Assembly (NCBI RefSeq): GCF_030161875.1
Contig: NZ_BSVA01000001.1
Location: 372,001 to 436,000, forward strand
Origin: Homoserinibacter gongjuensis
Lineage (GTDB): Bacteria > Actinomycetota > Actinomycetes > Actinomycetales > Microbacteriaceae
Direction: 5' to 3'
Length of the DNA stretch: 64,000 nt
The notes below the pieces were generated by a model. The model had not been told where the DNA came from. It did no database searches and worked only from the letters and a program-made list of their open reading frames with translations. Of this stretch, positions 1-8,007 are shown piece after piece. Within the stretch, counting starts at the first letter, position 1. Each line of letters starts with the position of its first letter. The translations under genes and the position numbers were made by a program.

Positions 1-175
1 AGGTGCTGCGAGAGGTGCGAGGCCTCGAGGCCGGTCGCCTCCTGAAGCTCGCCCACCCCGTGCTCCGCACCGTCGGCGAGCAGTTCGAGCAGGCGGATGC
101 GCAGCGGATGCGAGAGCCCTTGAACAGGCCCGCCTTCACCTCGTAGAGCGGGCGATCGAACTGGCTTTGCGACAT
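1..175 (-). CDS. ArsR-like winged-helix repressor, N-terminal part
   Basis: Cut by the window edge; only the first ~58 residues are present and the C-terminus lies to the left. Translation starts at ATG 173-175 with MSQSQFDRPLYEVKAGLF. The frame breaks at the C-run 117-119. Restoring one base gives SHPLRIRLLELLADG followed by TGLEASHLSQHL, the helix pattern of ArsR/HTH_20 metal- or stress-responsive repressors that act as dimers on palindromic operators. A near-perfect palindrome overlaps its start codon, so autoregulation is likely. The ligand cannot be told because the effector-binding part is missing. It is divergent from nothing visible; ispE lies behind it on the same strand. Confidence 0.6.
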   Translation of the reverse strand, partial: MSQSQFDRPLYEVKAGLFKGSRIRCASACSNCSPTVRSTGWASFRRRPASRPRTSRST

Positions 176-193
176 GATAAATTCATCATATCG
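170..193. promoter_or_regulatory. Palindromic operator over the ArsR-like start codon
   Basis: ATGAT-N6-ATCAT dyad (174-189) with arms extending to 170 and 193; only two of twelve base pairs fail. It is strikingly AT-rich for this genome and covers the start codon at 173-175, as expected of an autoregulatory site of a winged-helix dimer. Confidence 0.5.
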
Positions 194-226
194 TCAACAC
201 CTGAGTACACGGTGACCGCGCGGGAC

Positions 227-1159
227 TCAGTCCCCGACGATGCGCGCCCCGTGCACGGGACCCGTGGCCCGCACGACGTTGAGCCGCGACGCCGAGAGGG
301 CGACCTGCAGTTCAAGGGCCGAGTCGACATCCGCCGCGAGGAACGCGACGGTCGGCCCCGAGCCCGACACGACCCCCGCCAGAGCGCCGTTCTGCTCGCC
401 GAGCTCGAGCACGTCGGCGAGCGAGGGCTCGAGGTGCAGGGCCGGCGCCTGCAGGTCGTTGTGCAGGGCCTCGGCGAGCATGTGGGCGTCGCCCGCGCGC
501 AGCGCGTGCAGCACGCCCGCGTCGACGCTGGGACGCAGGTCGGCCGGGAAGATGTCCTGTGCGTGGCGCGCGCGGTGCGCGTCGAGCTCCGCGTAGACCG
601 CGGGAGTCGAGAGGCCGAAATCGGCGAGGGCGAGCACCCAGTGGAAGGTGCCCTGCGCGAGCGCCGGTGAGAGCTCGTCGCCACGGCCCGTTCCGATCGC
701 GGTGCCGCCGGTGAGCGCGAACGGCACGTCGGCGCCCAGCTGACGGGCGAGGTCGAGCAACTCCTCGCGCGGCAATTCGGTGCCCCACAGCGCGTCGCAC
801 GCGACCAGGGTGGCCGCGGCATCCGCCGAACCGCCGCCCATGCCGCCCGTGACCGGAACGTGCTTCTCGATGCGGATGCGGGCGCCGCCCGGGTAGCCGG
901 TGCGCGCCGCGAGCAGTCGCGCGGCCTTGATGGCGATGTTGCCGCCGTCGAGCGGAACCCGCGAGAGCTCGACGGAACCGGCGACCTCGACGGAGAAGTC
1001 GGATGCGTCGCTCACCCGCACGTCTTCGCACAGCGAGACGGCCTGATAGGCGATCGCGACGTCGTGATACCCGTCGTCGTCGAGTGCCCCCACCTTGAGG
1101 AAGACGTTGATCTTCCCCGGCGCCTTGACGTGCACCGAAGCGCGCCCGGAGGTGGTCAT
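227..1159 (-). CDS. ispE: 4-diphosphocytidyl-2-C-methyl-D-erythritol kinase
   Basis: Phosphorylates CDP-methylerythritol at the 2-OH using ATP, the fourth step of the non-mevalonate (MEP) isoprenoid pathway in the cytoplasm. The 310-residue length is normal. The N-terminus [15 protein letters not shown] and the glycine-rich ATP loop [15 protein letters not shown] near residues 104-118 are the GHMP-kinase signature, and a C-terminal [12 protein letters not shown] matches the third GHMP motif. The gene follows rsmA in the same direction, the usual actinobacterial order tatD-rsmA-ispE. Its own -10 box (1166-1171) lies six bases before the ATG, so it can also be transcribed alone as a leaderless message. 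The frame is intact. Confidence 0.95.
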   Translation of the reverse strand: MTTSGRASVHVKAPGKINVFLKVGALDDDGYHDVAIAYQAVSLCEDVRVSDASDFSVEVAGSVELSRVPLDGGNIAIKAARLLAARTGYPGGARIRIEKHVPVTGGMGGGSADAAATLVACDALWGTELPREELLDLARQLGADVPFALTGGTAIGTGRGDELSPALAQGTFHWVLALADFGLSTPAVYAELDAHRARHAQDIFPADLRPSVDAGVLHALRAGDAHMLAEALHNDLQAPALHLEPSLADVLELGEQNGALAGVVSGSGPTVAFLAADVDSALELQVALSASRLNVVRATGPVHGARIVGD

Positions 1160-1165
1160 TGCTCC

Positions 1166-1171
1166 ACCCTA
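1166..1171 (-). promoter_or_regulatory. -10 box of ispE (leaderless type)
   Basis: TAGGGT on the minus strand ends exactly six bases before the ispE ATG at 1159, leaving no room for a 5' leader. Same geometry as twelve other starts in this window. Confidence 0.55.
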
Positions 1172-1229
1172 AGGGAGGTGGAACGGTTGGTCTGACGCCA
1201 CGGTCACGGCCGCTTGCGCGCGGTGATCT

Positions 1230-2078
1230 CTACTGCGCGCGCACGACCGCCAGGAAGTCGCCGACCGTGAGCTGCTCGCCGCGCATGGTCGGATCCACCC
1301 CGGCCGCCTCGAGAACCGCGGATGCCGCCGCCGAGCCGCCCATGGCATCCGCGAGCGCCTGCCGCAGCATCTTGCGCCGCTGGCCGAACGCGGCGTCGAC
1401 GAGGGCGAAGGTGGCACGTCGTTCGGCATCCGTTCCGGGCAGCTCGCCGCGGCGGAAGCCGACGAGCACCGAGTCGACGTTCGGTACCGGCCAGAACACC
1501 TGCCGGCTGATGGTGCCGGCGATCGACCAGTCGCCGTACCAGGCGGCTTTGACGCTCGGTGAGCCGTAGACCCGCGAACCGGGAGCCGCCGCGAGGCGGT
1601 GCCCGACCTCGGCCTGCACCATGACGAGTGCGCTCGTGAGGCTCGGCACGACGTGCAGCAGGTGCAGCAGCACGGGCACCGAGACGTTGTAGGGCAGGTT
1701 GGCGACCAGGGCGGTCGGCTCCCCCGCGACGCCGTCGATACGCAGCGCATCCGCCGCGATCACCTCGAGCGGCGCCCCCGGCTGCATCGTGTCGACCGTG
1801 CGCGGCAACTGCTCCGCGAGCCGCCTGTCGATCTCGATCGCCGTGACGCGCGCGCCCGCCTCGAGCAGGCCGAGGGTGAGCGAGCCGAGCCCCGGGCCCA
1901 CCTCGACGACGTGCTCGCCCTGCGCGATGCCCGAGGCACGCACGATCTTGCGCACCGTGTTGCCGTCGACCACGAAGTTCTGCCCGAGCTTCTTGGTGGG
2001 CTGCAGGTCGAGTGCGTCGGCGAGGTCGCGGATCTCGGCGGGCCCGAGCAGCGCGCTGGCGCTAGGAACGGAGGTCAT
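1230..2078 (-). CDS. rsmA: 16S rRNA (adenine-1518/1519-N6) dimethyltransferase
   Basis: KsgA/RsmA dimethylates the two adjacent adenines in the terminal helix-45 loop of 16S rRNA with S-adenosylmethionine during late 30S assembly. The 282-residue product has the expected N-terminal LQPTKKLGQNFVVDGNTVRKI, the SAM loop EVGPGLGSLTLGL near residue 54, and the N6-methylase motif NLPYNVSVPVLLH. The start ATG 2076-2078 (MTSVPSASALL) is chosen because the family begins a few residues before the KKLGQNF block; longer readings run into tatD sequence. A GGAGG-like site lies in the 50-bp gap behind tatD. Part of the tatD-rsmA-ispE string. Confidence 0.95.
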   Translation of the reverse strand: MTSVPSASALLGPAEIRDLADALDLQPTKKLGQNFVVDGNTVRKIVRASGIAQGEHVVEVGPGLGSLTLGLLEAGARVTAIEIDRRLAEQLPRTVDTMQPGAPLEVIAADALRIDGVAGEPTALVANLPYNVSVPVLLHLLHVVPSLTSALVMVQAEVGHRLAAAPGSRVYGSPSVKAAWYGDWSIAGTISRQVFWPVPNVDSVLVGFRRGELPGTDAERRATFALVDAAFGQRRKMLRQALADAMGGSAAASAVLEAAGVDPTMRGEQLTVGDFLAVVRAQ

Positions 2079-2104
2079 TTCCGGCCTCCGCCGCGACGCC
2101 AGCG

Positions 2105-2127
2105 CCGCCGGCCGTCTCGGCCGGCGG
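2105..2127 (-). terminator. Perfect GC hairpin between tatD and rsmA
   Basis: Ten-base-pair perfect stem (CCGCCGGCCG / CGGCCGGCGG) with a three-base loop, starting directly after the tatD stop codon. It has no U-tract, so it may act as an attenuating or processing hairpin in the operon rather than as a full terminator. Confidence 0.45.
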
Positions 2128-3087
2128 TCACTGTCGTGCCTCGAAGGTTCCGGGCGGGTCGAACGGCCCGGGAGGCGCGTCGACGGGCTCGTCGTCCCAG
2201 TGCCCGTACACCGCTTCGGTGTTCGACGTGATGAGCGCGGCGAGCATCGACGCATCCGTTCCGAGGTGCGCGGCCATCGCCCGCAGCGTGTGCGGGATGA
2301 GGTAGGGCGCGTTCGCACGCCCGCGGAAGGGCACGGGCGTCAGATACGGCGCATCCGTCTCGATCAGGATGCGTGAACGCGGGATCACCTCGAGCGCCTC
2401 GCGCAGGGCGGGTGCGTTCTTGAAGGTGACGGTGCCGGCGAAGGAGAGGTACCAGCCGCGGTCGGCGACGAGCTCGGCGAAGTCGGCATCGCCCGAGAAG
2501 CAGTGGAACACGACGCGCTCGGGCGCCCCGACCCGGTCGAGCGTCTCGACGACCTCGCGGTGTGCATCGCGATCGTGGATCTGCAGCGCCAGATCATGCT
2601 GCTTCGCGAGCTCGATGTGCGCCTCGAAGGAGCGGTACTGGGCGTCGCGACCCGACTCGTCGGTGCGGAAGAAGTCGAGCCCCGTCTCGCCGATCGCCCG
2701 CACGCGGGGGCGCGCGGCGAGCTCGTCGATTCCCGCGAGGTGCTCGTCGAGCAGCCCCTTCTCGAGCAGTTCGGGCACGTCGTTCGGATGCAACGCCACC
2801 GCCGCGAGCACGCGCGGCTCGAGCGCGGCGATCTCGGCGCTCCAGCGCGAGGTGGCGAGGTCGGTGCCGACCTGCACGACGCCCTTCACGCCGACGCTCG
2901 ACGCCCGGTCGAGGTGCTCCCGGTAGTCGAGCGGCTCGCCCCCACCAGCCACGCGCCCTGAGCCTGTCGAAGGGTCGAGGTGCGTGTGATTGTCGTACAC
3001 CGGCACGACGAGCGCCTCCGGAAGGGGCGGGTAGTCCCGGGGCGGCCCCTCCGGAGCCTCCCTCGCGCGCAGGAACGGATCCGTCAC
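2128..3087 (-). CDS. tatD: TatD-family metal-dependent DNase/hydrolase
   Basis: TIM-barrel metallohydrolase of the TatD family (3'-5' exonuclease and DNA-quality roles in characterised members). 319 residues, slightly long. The metal-site motifs are present: NHTHLD near residue 34, the IHDRDAH and VFHCFSGD histidines, and IETDAPYLTP near the end. Start GTG 3085-3087 overlaps the metG stop as GTGA, so the two are translationally coupled. Oddity: directly after NHTHLD the usual short loop is replaced by PSTGSGRVAGGG, encoded by a CCCTTCGACAGGCTCAGGG-type repeat read in frame (2956-2974). The rest of the protein is collinear with the family, so it is probably still active. Confidence 0.92.
   Translation of the reverse strand: MTDPFLRAREAPEGPPRDYPPLPEALVVPVYDNHTHLDPSTGSGRVAGGGEPLDYREHLDRASSVGVKGVVQVGTDLATSRWSAEIAALEPRVLAAVALHPNDVPELLEKGLLDEHLAGIDELAARPRVRAIGETGLDFFRTDESGRDAQYRSFEAHIELAKQHDLALQIHDRDAHREVVETLDRVGAPERVVFHCFSGDADFAELVADRGWYLSFAGTVTFKNAPALREALEVIPRSRILIETDAPYLTPVPFRGRANAPYLIPHTLRAMAAHLGTDASMLAALITSNTEAVYGHWDDEPVDAPPGPFDPPGTFEARQ
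2956..2974. repeat. CCCTGAGCCTGTCGAAGGG repeat inside tatD
   Basis: Nineteen-base copy of a short dispersed palindrome-like repeat known from many GC-rich bacteria. It sits in the tatD coding sequence and is read in frame as DPSTGSG, immediately behind the metal-binding HTH motif. Confidence 0.7.
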
Positions 3088-4684
3088 GCCGCTCCGGTGG
3101 CCGACGCGTCGGCCTCGTCGATACGGGGGAAGAGCGCCTCGAGCGGGCGGATCGCGGTGCCCGGCGTGAGCGCACCCCAGGCTCCGGCTTCGCGGATACG
3201 CTGCGCCTCGAGCGCCCCCAGCAATTCGTCGACGCCGAGTGCGTGCCACAGCTTCGCCGTCGCCTTCGGCATGACGGGCGCGAGCAGCACCGCGAGCGCA
3301 CGCAGCCCCTCGGATGCGGTGTACAGCACGGTGCCGAGGCGCGCGCGGTTCGCGTCGTCCTTGGCGAGCGCCCACGGCTCCTGCGCGGTGATGTAGCCGT
3401 TCAGCTCATCGACGATCGTCCAGATGTCCGCGATCGCCTCGTGGATCGCGAACCGCTCGATGGCGGCGTCGGCGGCGGATGCGGCATCCGCGACCGTGCG
3501 CTGGATCTGCAGGTCGGCATCCGTGTACTCCGCGGGCGCCGGCACGACCCCTCGTAGTACTTGCCGACCATGGCCAGCACGCGCGAGGCGAGGTTTCCGA
3601 AACCGTTGGCGAGCTCGGACTGGTAGCGGGCCGAGAGGTCCTCCCAGCTGAACGAGCCGTCCTGGCCGAAGGTGATCGCCCGCAGGAAGTAGTAGCGGAA
3701 CGCGTCGGAGCCGAAGGTGTCGGTGATCTGCCGCGGGGCGATGCCCGTGAGCTTCGACTTCGACATCTTCTCGCCGCCCACGAGCAGCCAGCCGTGTCCG
3801 AACACCTTGTGCGGCACCGGCAGGCCCGCGGCCATGAGCATGGCCGGCCAGATCACGGCGTGGAAGCGCGCGATGTCTTTGCCGACGAGGTGGTAGGCGG
3901 GCCACCGCCGAGCGAACTGCTCGTCGTCGGTGCCGTAGCCGACGGCCGTCACGTAGTTCAGCAGGGCGTCGAACCACACGTATACGACGTGCGACGGATC
4001 CCATGGCACCTTGATGCCCCAGTCGAAGCTCGAGCGCGAGATCGAGAGGTCCGAGAGGCCCTGCCGCACGAACTGCACGATCTCGTTGCGCACGCTCTCG
4101 GGCTGCACGAAGTCGGGGCGCGTCTCGTAGAGGTCGAGCAGCGCGTCTTGGAACTGGCTCATCGAGAAGAAGTAGTTCTTCTCGCGCAGCACCTCGACGG
4201 GACGGGAGTGGATGCGGCACACGAGCTGGCCGGCGTAATCGCCCACCTCGGTGAGCTCCAGGTCGTCGAGCTGCTTGTACTCCTCGCAGCCCACGCAGTA
4301 GTAGCCCTCGTACTCGCCCGAGTAGATGAACCCGTCGTCGTAGAGCTTCTGCAGGAAGAGGGCGACCGCGTCCTCGTGGCGCGCCTCGGTGGTGCGGATG
4401 AAGTCGTCGTTGGCGATGTCGATCGTCTCGAGCAGCGGCAGCCAGGCGGATTCGACGAGACGGTCGGCCCACTGCTTCGGCTCGACCCCGTTCGCGACCG
4501 CGGTGCGCAGGATCTTCTGGCCGTGCTCATCCGTTCCGGTGAGCAGCCAGGTGTCGTCGCCCGCCTGACGGTGCCAGCGCGCGAGCACGTCGGCGGCCAC
4601 CTCGGTGTAGGCGTGCCCGATGTGCGGCACGTCATTCACGTAGAAGATGGGCGTCGTGATGAAGAAGCTCTCGCCGGATGGCAT
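3084..4684 (-). CDS. metG: Methionyl-tRNA synthetase (one-base frameshift)
   Basis: Class I aminoacyl-tRNA synthetase that charges initiator and elongator tRNA-Met; essential. About 533 residues after correction. HIGH motif in DVPHIGHAYTEVAAD, a zinc-knuckle CVGCEEY, and KMSKS in GGEKMSKSKLTG are all present, and the C-terminal anticodon-binding helical domain follows in the second frame (ADLQIQRTVADAAS onward). The frame breaks after VGKYYEG at the four-C run 3548-3551; adding one C restores VVPAPAEYTDADL. An essential gene cannot be dead, so this is a sequence error. Start ATG 4682-4684 has a TAGACT -10 box seven bases upstream. The stop overlaps the tatD start. Confidence 0.95.
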
Positions 4685-4691
4685 GGCCTCG

Positions 4692-4697
4692 AGTCTA
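4692..4697 (-). promoter_or_regulatory. -10 box of metG (leaderless type)
   Basis: TAGACT on the minus strand ends seven bases before the metG ATG. Confidence 0.5.
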
Positions 4698-4750
4698 GTT
4701 GGGAGCGCCGTCGTGTGACCGGGGAGCGGGAACCGCCTCCGCCGCTCGCA

Positions 4751-4815
4751 TTCTGCCGCGGTTTCGGTGCTCCGCCGACGTTTCGCGCGCGGCGGTGCGC
4801 CGAAAACGCAGCGGA
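4751..4815. repeat. Palindromic repeat, family A copy 1
   Basis: Long imperfect inverted repeat: left arm TGCCGCGGTTTCGGTGCTCC, right arm GGTGCGCCGAAAACGCAGCG, loop around 4780. It lies between the divergent metG and the gene at 4858. The same arms recur at 25531-25600, so this is a dispersed REP-like element. Confidence 0.65.
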
Positions 4816-4845
4816 ACGGCCCCACCGCCTACTTCGCGATGCCGG

Positions 4846-4851
4846 TAGCCT
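4846..4851 (+). promoter_or_regulatory. -10 box of the 4858 gene (leaderless type)
   Basis: TAGCCT, six bases (GCCCCG) before the ATG at 4858. Confidence 0.55.
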
Positions 4852-4857
4852 GCCCCG

Positions 4858-5310
4858 ATGGAGCGCTGGCAGACCCTCGACGAGATCATCGCGGCACGCA
4901 CCGGCATCATCGCCTCGCTGAGCGGATGGCAGCATCCGGCCGCGAACGGCATCGGTTTCGTGCCGCTCGGCGAGGAGCCGCGGGCCGAGCACTTCCCGAT
5001 CGTCAACACCGACGAACACCTGCTGCCGGGCGCGATCGCCTCGGCGGTGCTCGGCTACCGGCGCGGCACATGCGTGCTCGAGGTGTCGCGTGCGGCGCTC
5101 GACCTCATGATCCAACGACTCGAGCCGGCCGAGGCCTGCACTGAAGTGCAGCATCCGAACCTGTGGATGTGGCGCGACACCTTCCGCTCCCTGCTCGACG
5201 CGGGGGTGGCGGGGCGGGTCGTCGCGGTGTTCGTGGCGTCGCTCGATGACCCGGTGGCGGGGCCCGAGGATGCCGCACTCCGCGCGGCGGTGGGGCGCGT
5301 CAGCTCTTGA
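4858..5310 (+). CDS. Conserved-looking unknown protein, 150 aa
   Basis: I do not recognise the family. The 150-residue product starts MERWQTLDEIIAARTGIIAS, is soluble with no signal peptide or membrane segment, and has mixed alpha/beta character (GTCVLEVSRAALDLMIQRL, VVAVFVASLDD). A leaderless -10 box fits this start exactly, and codon use is typical, so it is probably a real gene. It is transcribed towards rsmI and the two genes overlap tail to tail by 11 bases. Divergent from metG, but a shared role with it is not implied. Confidence 0.7.
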   Translation: MERWQTLDEIIAARTGIIASLSGWQHPAANGIGFVPLGEEPRAEHFPIVNTDEHLLPGAIASAVLGYRRGTCVLEVSRAALDLMIQRLEPAEACTEVQHPNLWMWRDTFRSLLDAGVAGRVVAVFVASLDDPVAGPEDAALRAAVGRVSS

Positions 5311-6106
5311 GCGCCGCCTCGTAGAGTTCGCGGCGCGAGAGACCGGTCGCCTCGGCGACCTCGGCGGTCGCCTCCTTGAGTCGAACCCCGGATGCCGTGA
5401 GGGCGCGCACCTGCGCGAGCGCGTCGTCGAAGGAGACGGTGGCGGGCCCGGCGCCGGCCACCACGATCACGATCTCCCCGCGGGTGCCGTCGGCGAAGCG
5501 CTCCGCGAGCTCGGCGAGGGTTCCGCGGGCGACCTCCTCGTGCAGTTTGGTGAGCTCGCGGCACACCGCGGCGCGGCGCTCGGCGCCGAACGCCGTCGCG
5601 AGATCCGCGAGCGCATCCGCGATGCGGTGCGGCGACTCGAAGAAGACGATCGTGCGGGTCTCGGCGGCGAGCGGGCGGAGGGCGGCGAGGCGGCCCTTGC
5701 GCGGCAGGAAGCCCTCGAAGCAGAAGCGGTCGGTCGGCAGGCCCGACACCGCGAGCGCCGTGAGCACGGCGCTGGGGCCGGGGATCGCGGTCACGGTGAC
5801 CGCCGCATCCGCTGCCGCCGCGACGAGCGGGAAGCCGGGGTCGGACACCGTCGGCATGCCGGCGTCGGAGAGCACAAGAAGATCACGGTCGCGGGCCAGT
5901 TCGACGAGTTCGGCGGCCTTCGCGGCCTCGTTGTGCTCGTGCAGCGCGATGAGGCGCGGTCGGTTCTCGATGCCGAGCGCGCGCAGCAGCTGCACGGTCG
6001 TGCGGGTGTCCTCCGCGGCGATCACCTCGGCGTTCTCGAGCGCCTCCACGAGCCGGCGCGAGGCGTCGCCGAGATTGCCGATGGGCGTCGCCACGAGGAT
6101 GATCAC
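5300..6106 (-). CDS. rsmI: 16S rRNA (cytidine-1402-2'-O)-methyltransferase
   Basis: Tetrapyrrole-methylase-fold enzyme that adds a 2'-O-methyl group to C1402 in the ribosomal P site, with SAM as donor. 268 residues, usual length. The N-terminal VATPIGNLGDASRRL, LVLSDAGMPTVSDPG, AIPGPSAVLTALAVSGL and FFESPHRI blocks are all diagnostic. The start is GTG 6104-6106 (reads VIILVATPIGNL); there is a GGGAGG ribosome site just upstream. Divergent from pmt, the pairing commonly seen in actinobacteria. The spacer between them carries an 18-bp inverted repeat. Confidence 0.95.
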   Translation of the reverse strand: MIILVATPIGNLGDASRRLVEALENAEVIAAEDTRTTVQLLRALGIENRPRLIALHEHNEAAKAAELVELARDRDLLVLSDAGMPTVSDPGFPLVAAAADAAVTVTAIPGPSAVLTALAVSGLPTDRFCFEGFLPRKGRLAALRPLAAETRTIVFFESPHRIADALADLATAFGAERRAAVCRELTKLHEEVARGTLAELAERFADGTRGEIVIVVAGAGPATVSFDDALAQVRALTASGVRLKEATAEVAEATGLSRRELYEAALKS

Positions 6107-6138
6107 CCGCCCATCCTCCCCGCTCCCGCTCCCTGCTA

Positions 6139-6227
6139 TGTCGAAAATGCAGGAGTTCCCGGGCGTGTCGAGCCGCGCGGGCCCGAGAACTCAGGCATTG
6201 GCATCGGCGACTCCTGCATTTTCGACA
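6139..6227. repeat. 18-bp perfect inverted repeat between rsmI and pmt
   Basis: TGTCGAAAATGCAGGAGT (6139-6156) and its exact complement ACTCCTGCATTTTCGACA (6210-6227), separated by 53 bp that can also partly pair (TTCCCGGGC with GCCCGAGAA). It sits in the divergent promoter region but upstream of the pmt -10 box. It looks like a REP/MITE-sized palindrome rather than an operator. Confidence 0.7.
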
Positions 6228-6287
6228 AAGGGGCGGGCGGATGGCGGGGATGCCTGCGGCACCCAGGAGCGGATGCGGCGCCCCGGC

Positions 6288-6293
6288 TACGAT
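6288..6293 (+). promoter_or_regulatory. -10 box of pmt (leaderless type)
   Basis: TACGAT, six bases before the pmt ATG at 6300. Confidence 0.55.
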
Positions 6294-6299
6294 TCGGGC

Positions 6300-7919
6300 A
6301 TGAGTGAGCGCGCGGCGGAGTTCGAGCGCGCGCTGCACGGCACCGGCCCGCAGCCGCCCGAGCGCACCGGCTCGCGACTCGACGACGCGTGGCAGCGCTG
6401 GATGGCCGACCCGCGCCTGCGCCGCCTGTGGGATTGGGGCGGACCTGCCGCGGTGCTCGTGATCGCGGCGGCGACGCGTCTCATCGGCCTCGAGCATCCG
6501 CAGCAGATCGTCTTCGACGAGACGTACTACGTGAAAGACGCCTACGCGCTCGCCCATCTCGGCTACGAGGCCCGCTGGCCCGACGACGCGAATGCCGCAT
6601 TCGCCGCGGGCGCCCCCGACACCTATTACACGACGGGCTCGTTCATCGCCCATCCCCCGCTCGGCAAGTGGATCATCGCGGCCGGCATGGCCGCGTTCGG
6701 CACCGACAGCGCGTTCGGCTGGCGCGTCGGCGTCGCCGTGGTCGGCATCCTGCTCGTTGGGCTCACCATGCTCGTGGCGCGCCACCTGTTCACCTCGACG
6801 ACGATGGTCGTCGTGGCGGGCGCCCTGCTCGCGATCGACGGCAACGCGATCGTCATGAGCCGGGTGTCGCTGCTCGACACCCCGGTCGCCTTCTTCGCCC
6901 TGCTCGGCGCGTACTTCGCACTCCTCGACCGCGCCTGGGCGAGCCGCCGCCTCGACGCGTGGCTCGGGCATCGCGCGGGCCAGGGCCGGCCGACCCACTG
7001 GGGGCCCGTGCTGTGGTGGCGCCCCTGGCTGCTCGCGGCATCCCTCGCCTTCGGGAGCGCTGCGAGCGTCAAGTGGAACGGCTTCTTCTTCCTCGCCGTG
7101 TTCGGCATCTACACGGTGGTGTCGGATGCCTTCCTGCGTCGCCGCGCGGGCATCGAGCTGTGGGGCACCGGCACCGTGTTGCGCCAGGGCCCGGTGAGCT
7201 TCGTGCTGCTCGTGCCGCTCGCCCTCGTCGTCTACGTCGCGAGCTGGTGGGGCTGGTTCGCGAGCGACGGCGGCTACTACCGCCACTGGATCGAGCAGCA
7301 GGGCGGTGAAGCCTGGACGGGCGCCCTCGCCTGGGTACCGCACGCGTTGCAGAACTGGTGGCACTACCAGGTGTCGATCTACAACTTCAACGCGGGCCTG
7401 CAGGCCCACCACGACTACATGTCGAACCCGCTCACCTGGCTCTTCCTCGTGCGCCCCACGAGCATGCACTACGAGAACCTCGGCGACGGGGTGGCCGAGG
7501 CGATCCTCGAGATCGCCAACCCGCTCATCTGGTGGGGCGCCACCGCGGCGCTCGGCTATCTGTGCGTGCGCATCGTGCTGCGGCTGCGCGCAGGGCGACC
7601 GGTGTGGCCCGAGGCCTTCATCCTCACGGGTGTCGCGGCGGGTTACCTGCCGTGGCTCGCCTACCTGAGCCGCACGGTCTTCCAGTTCTACACGATCGCC
7701 TTCGAGCCCTACCTCGTGCTGGGGCTCACGATGGCCCTCGCCGCCGTGGCGGGTCCCCGCACGGATGTCGAACGCCGCCGCCTCGCGGGCCTCACGACGG
7801 TCGGGGTCTACCTCGCGCTCGTGGCGCTGCTCTCGCTGTTCTTCCTTCCGCTGTGGACGGGCATGCCGATGCCCGTTTGGTTCCTGCAGCTGCACTACTG
7901 GTTCCGCAGCTGGATCTGA
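6300..7919 (+). CDS. pmt: Polyprenol-phosphate-mannose protein mannosyltransferase
   Basis: GT39 integral membrane enzyme that O-mannosylates secreted proteins during Sec export in actinobacteria, using polyprenyl-phosphate mannose. 539 residues. After a ~50-residue cytoplasmic start there are about ten membrane segments. The first outer loop carries the catalytic acidic pair in QIVFDETYYVKDAYAL, followed by HPPLGKWIIAAGMAAFG and, further on, the SVKWNGFF motif typical of the family. The C-terminal third has IYNFNAGLQAHHDYMSNP and PWLAYLSRTVFQFY. The start ATG 6300 is set by the -10 box. The DUF11 surface protein and secreted RHS protein in this window are plausible substrates (inference). 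Confidence 0.92.
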   Translation: MSERAAEFERALHGTGPQPPERTGSRLDDAWQRWMADPRLRRLWDWGGPAAVLVIAAATRLIGLEHPQQIVFDETYYVKDAYALAHLGYEARWPDDANAAFAAGAPDTYYTTGSFIAHPPLGKWIIAAGMAAFGTDSAFGWRVGVAVVGILLVGLTMLVARHLFTSTTMVVVAGALLAIDGNAIVMSRVSLLDTPVAFFALLGAYFALLDRAWASRRLDAWLGHRAGQGRPTHWGPVLWWRPWLLAASLAFGSAASVKWNGFFFLAVFGIYTVVSDAFLRRRAGIELWGTGTVLRQGPVSFVLLVPLALVVYVASWWGWFASDGGYYRHWIEQQGGEAWTGALAWVPHALQNWWHYQVSIYNFNAGLQAHHDYMSNPLTWLFLVRPTSMHYENLGDGVAEAILEIANPLIWWGATAALGYLCVRIVLRLRAGRPVWPEAFILTGVAAGYLPWLAYLSRTVFQFYTIAFEPYLVLGLTMALAAVAGPRTDVERRRLAGLTTVGVYLALVALLSLFFLPLWTGMPMPVWFLQLHYWFRSWI

Positions 7920-8007
7920 GGATCATCCCCTGAGCAGCGCCGCTCATCCTCCCGGCTGACGCCCGGCTCGACCCCCTGCCTAGCGTGAAGCGTGGAGGTC
8001 TTCCGAC

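Noticed and set aside
170..670. 167-codon plus-strand frame starting at 167 opposite ispE
   Set aside because: Antisense to a complete GHMP kinase; no ribosome site, Arg/Glu/Val-rich composition.
5883..7895. 670-codon minus frame opposite pmt, and similar long frames opposite pntAB and alr/ddl
   Set aside because: Third-position GC bias keeps antisense frames open. Composition is random-like and real genes occupy the other strand.
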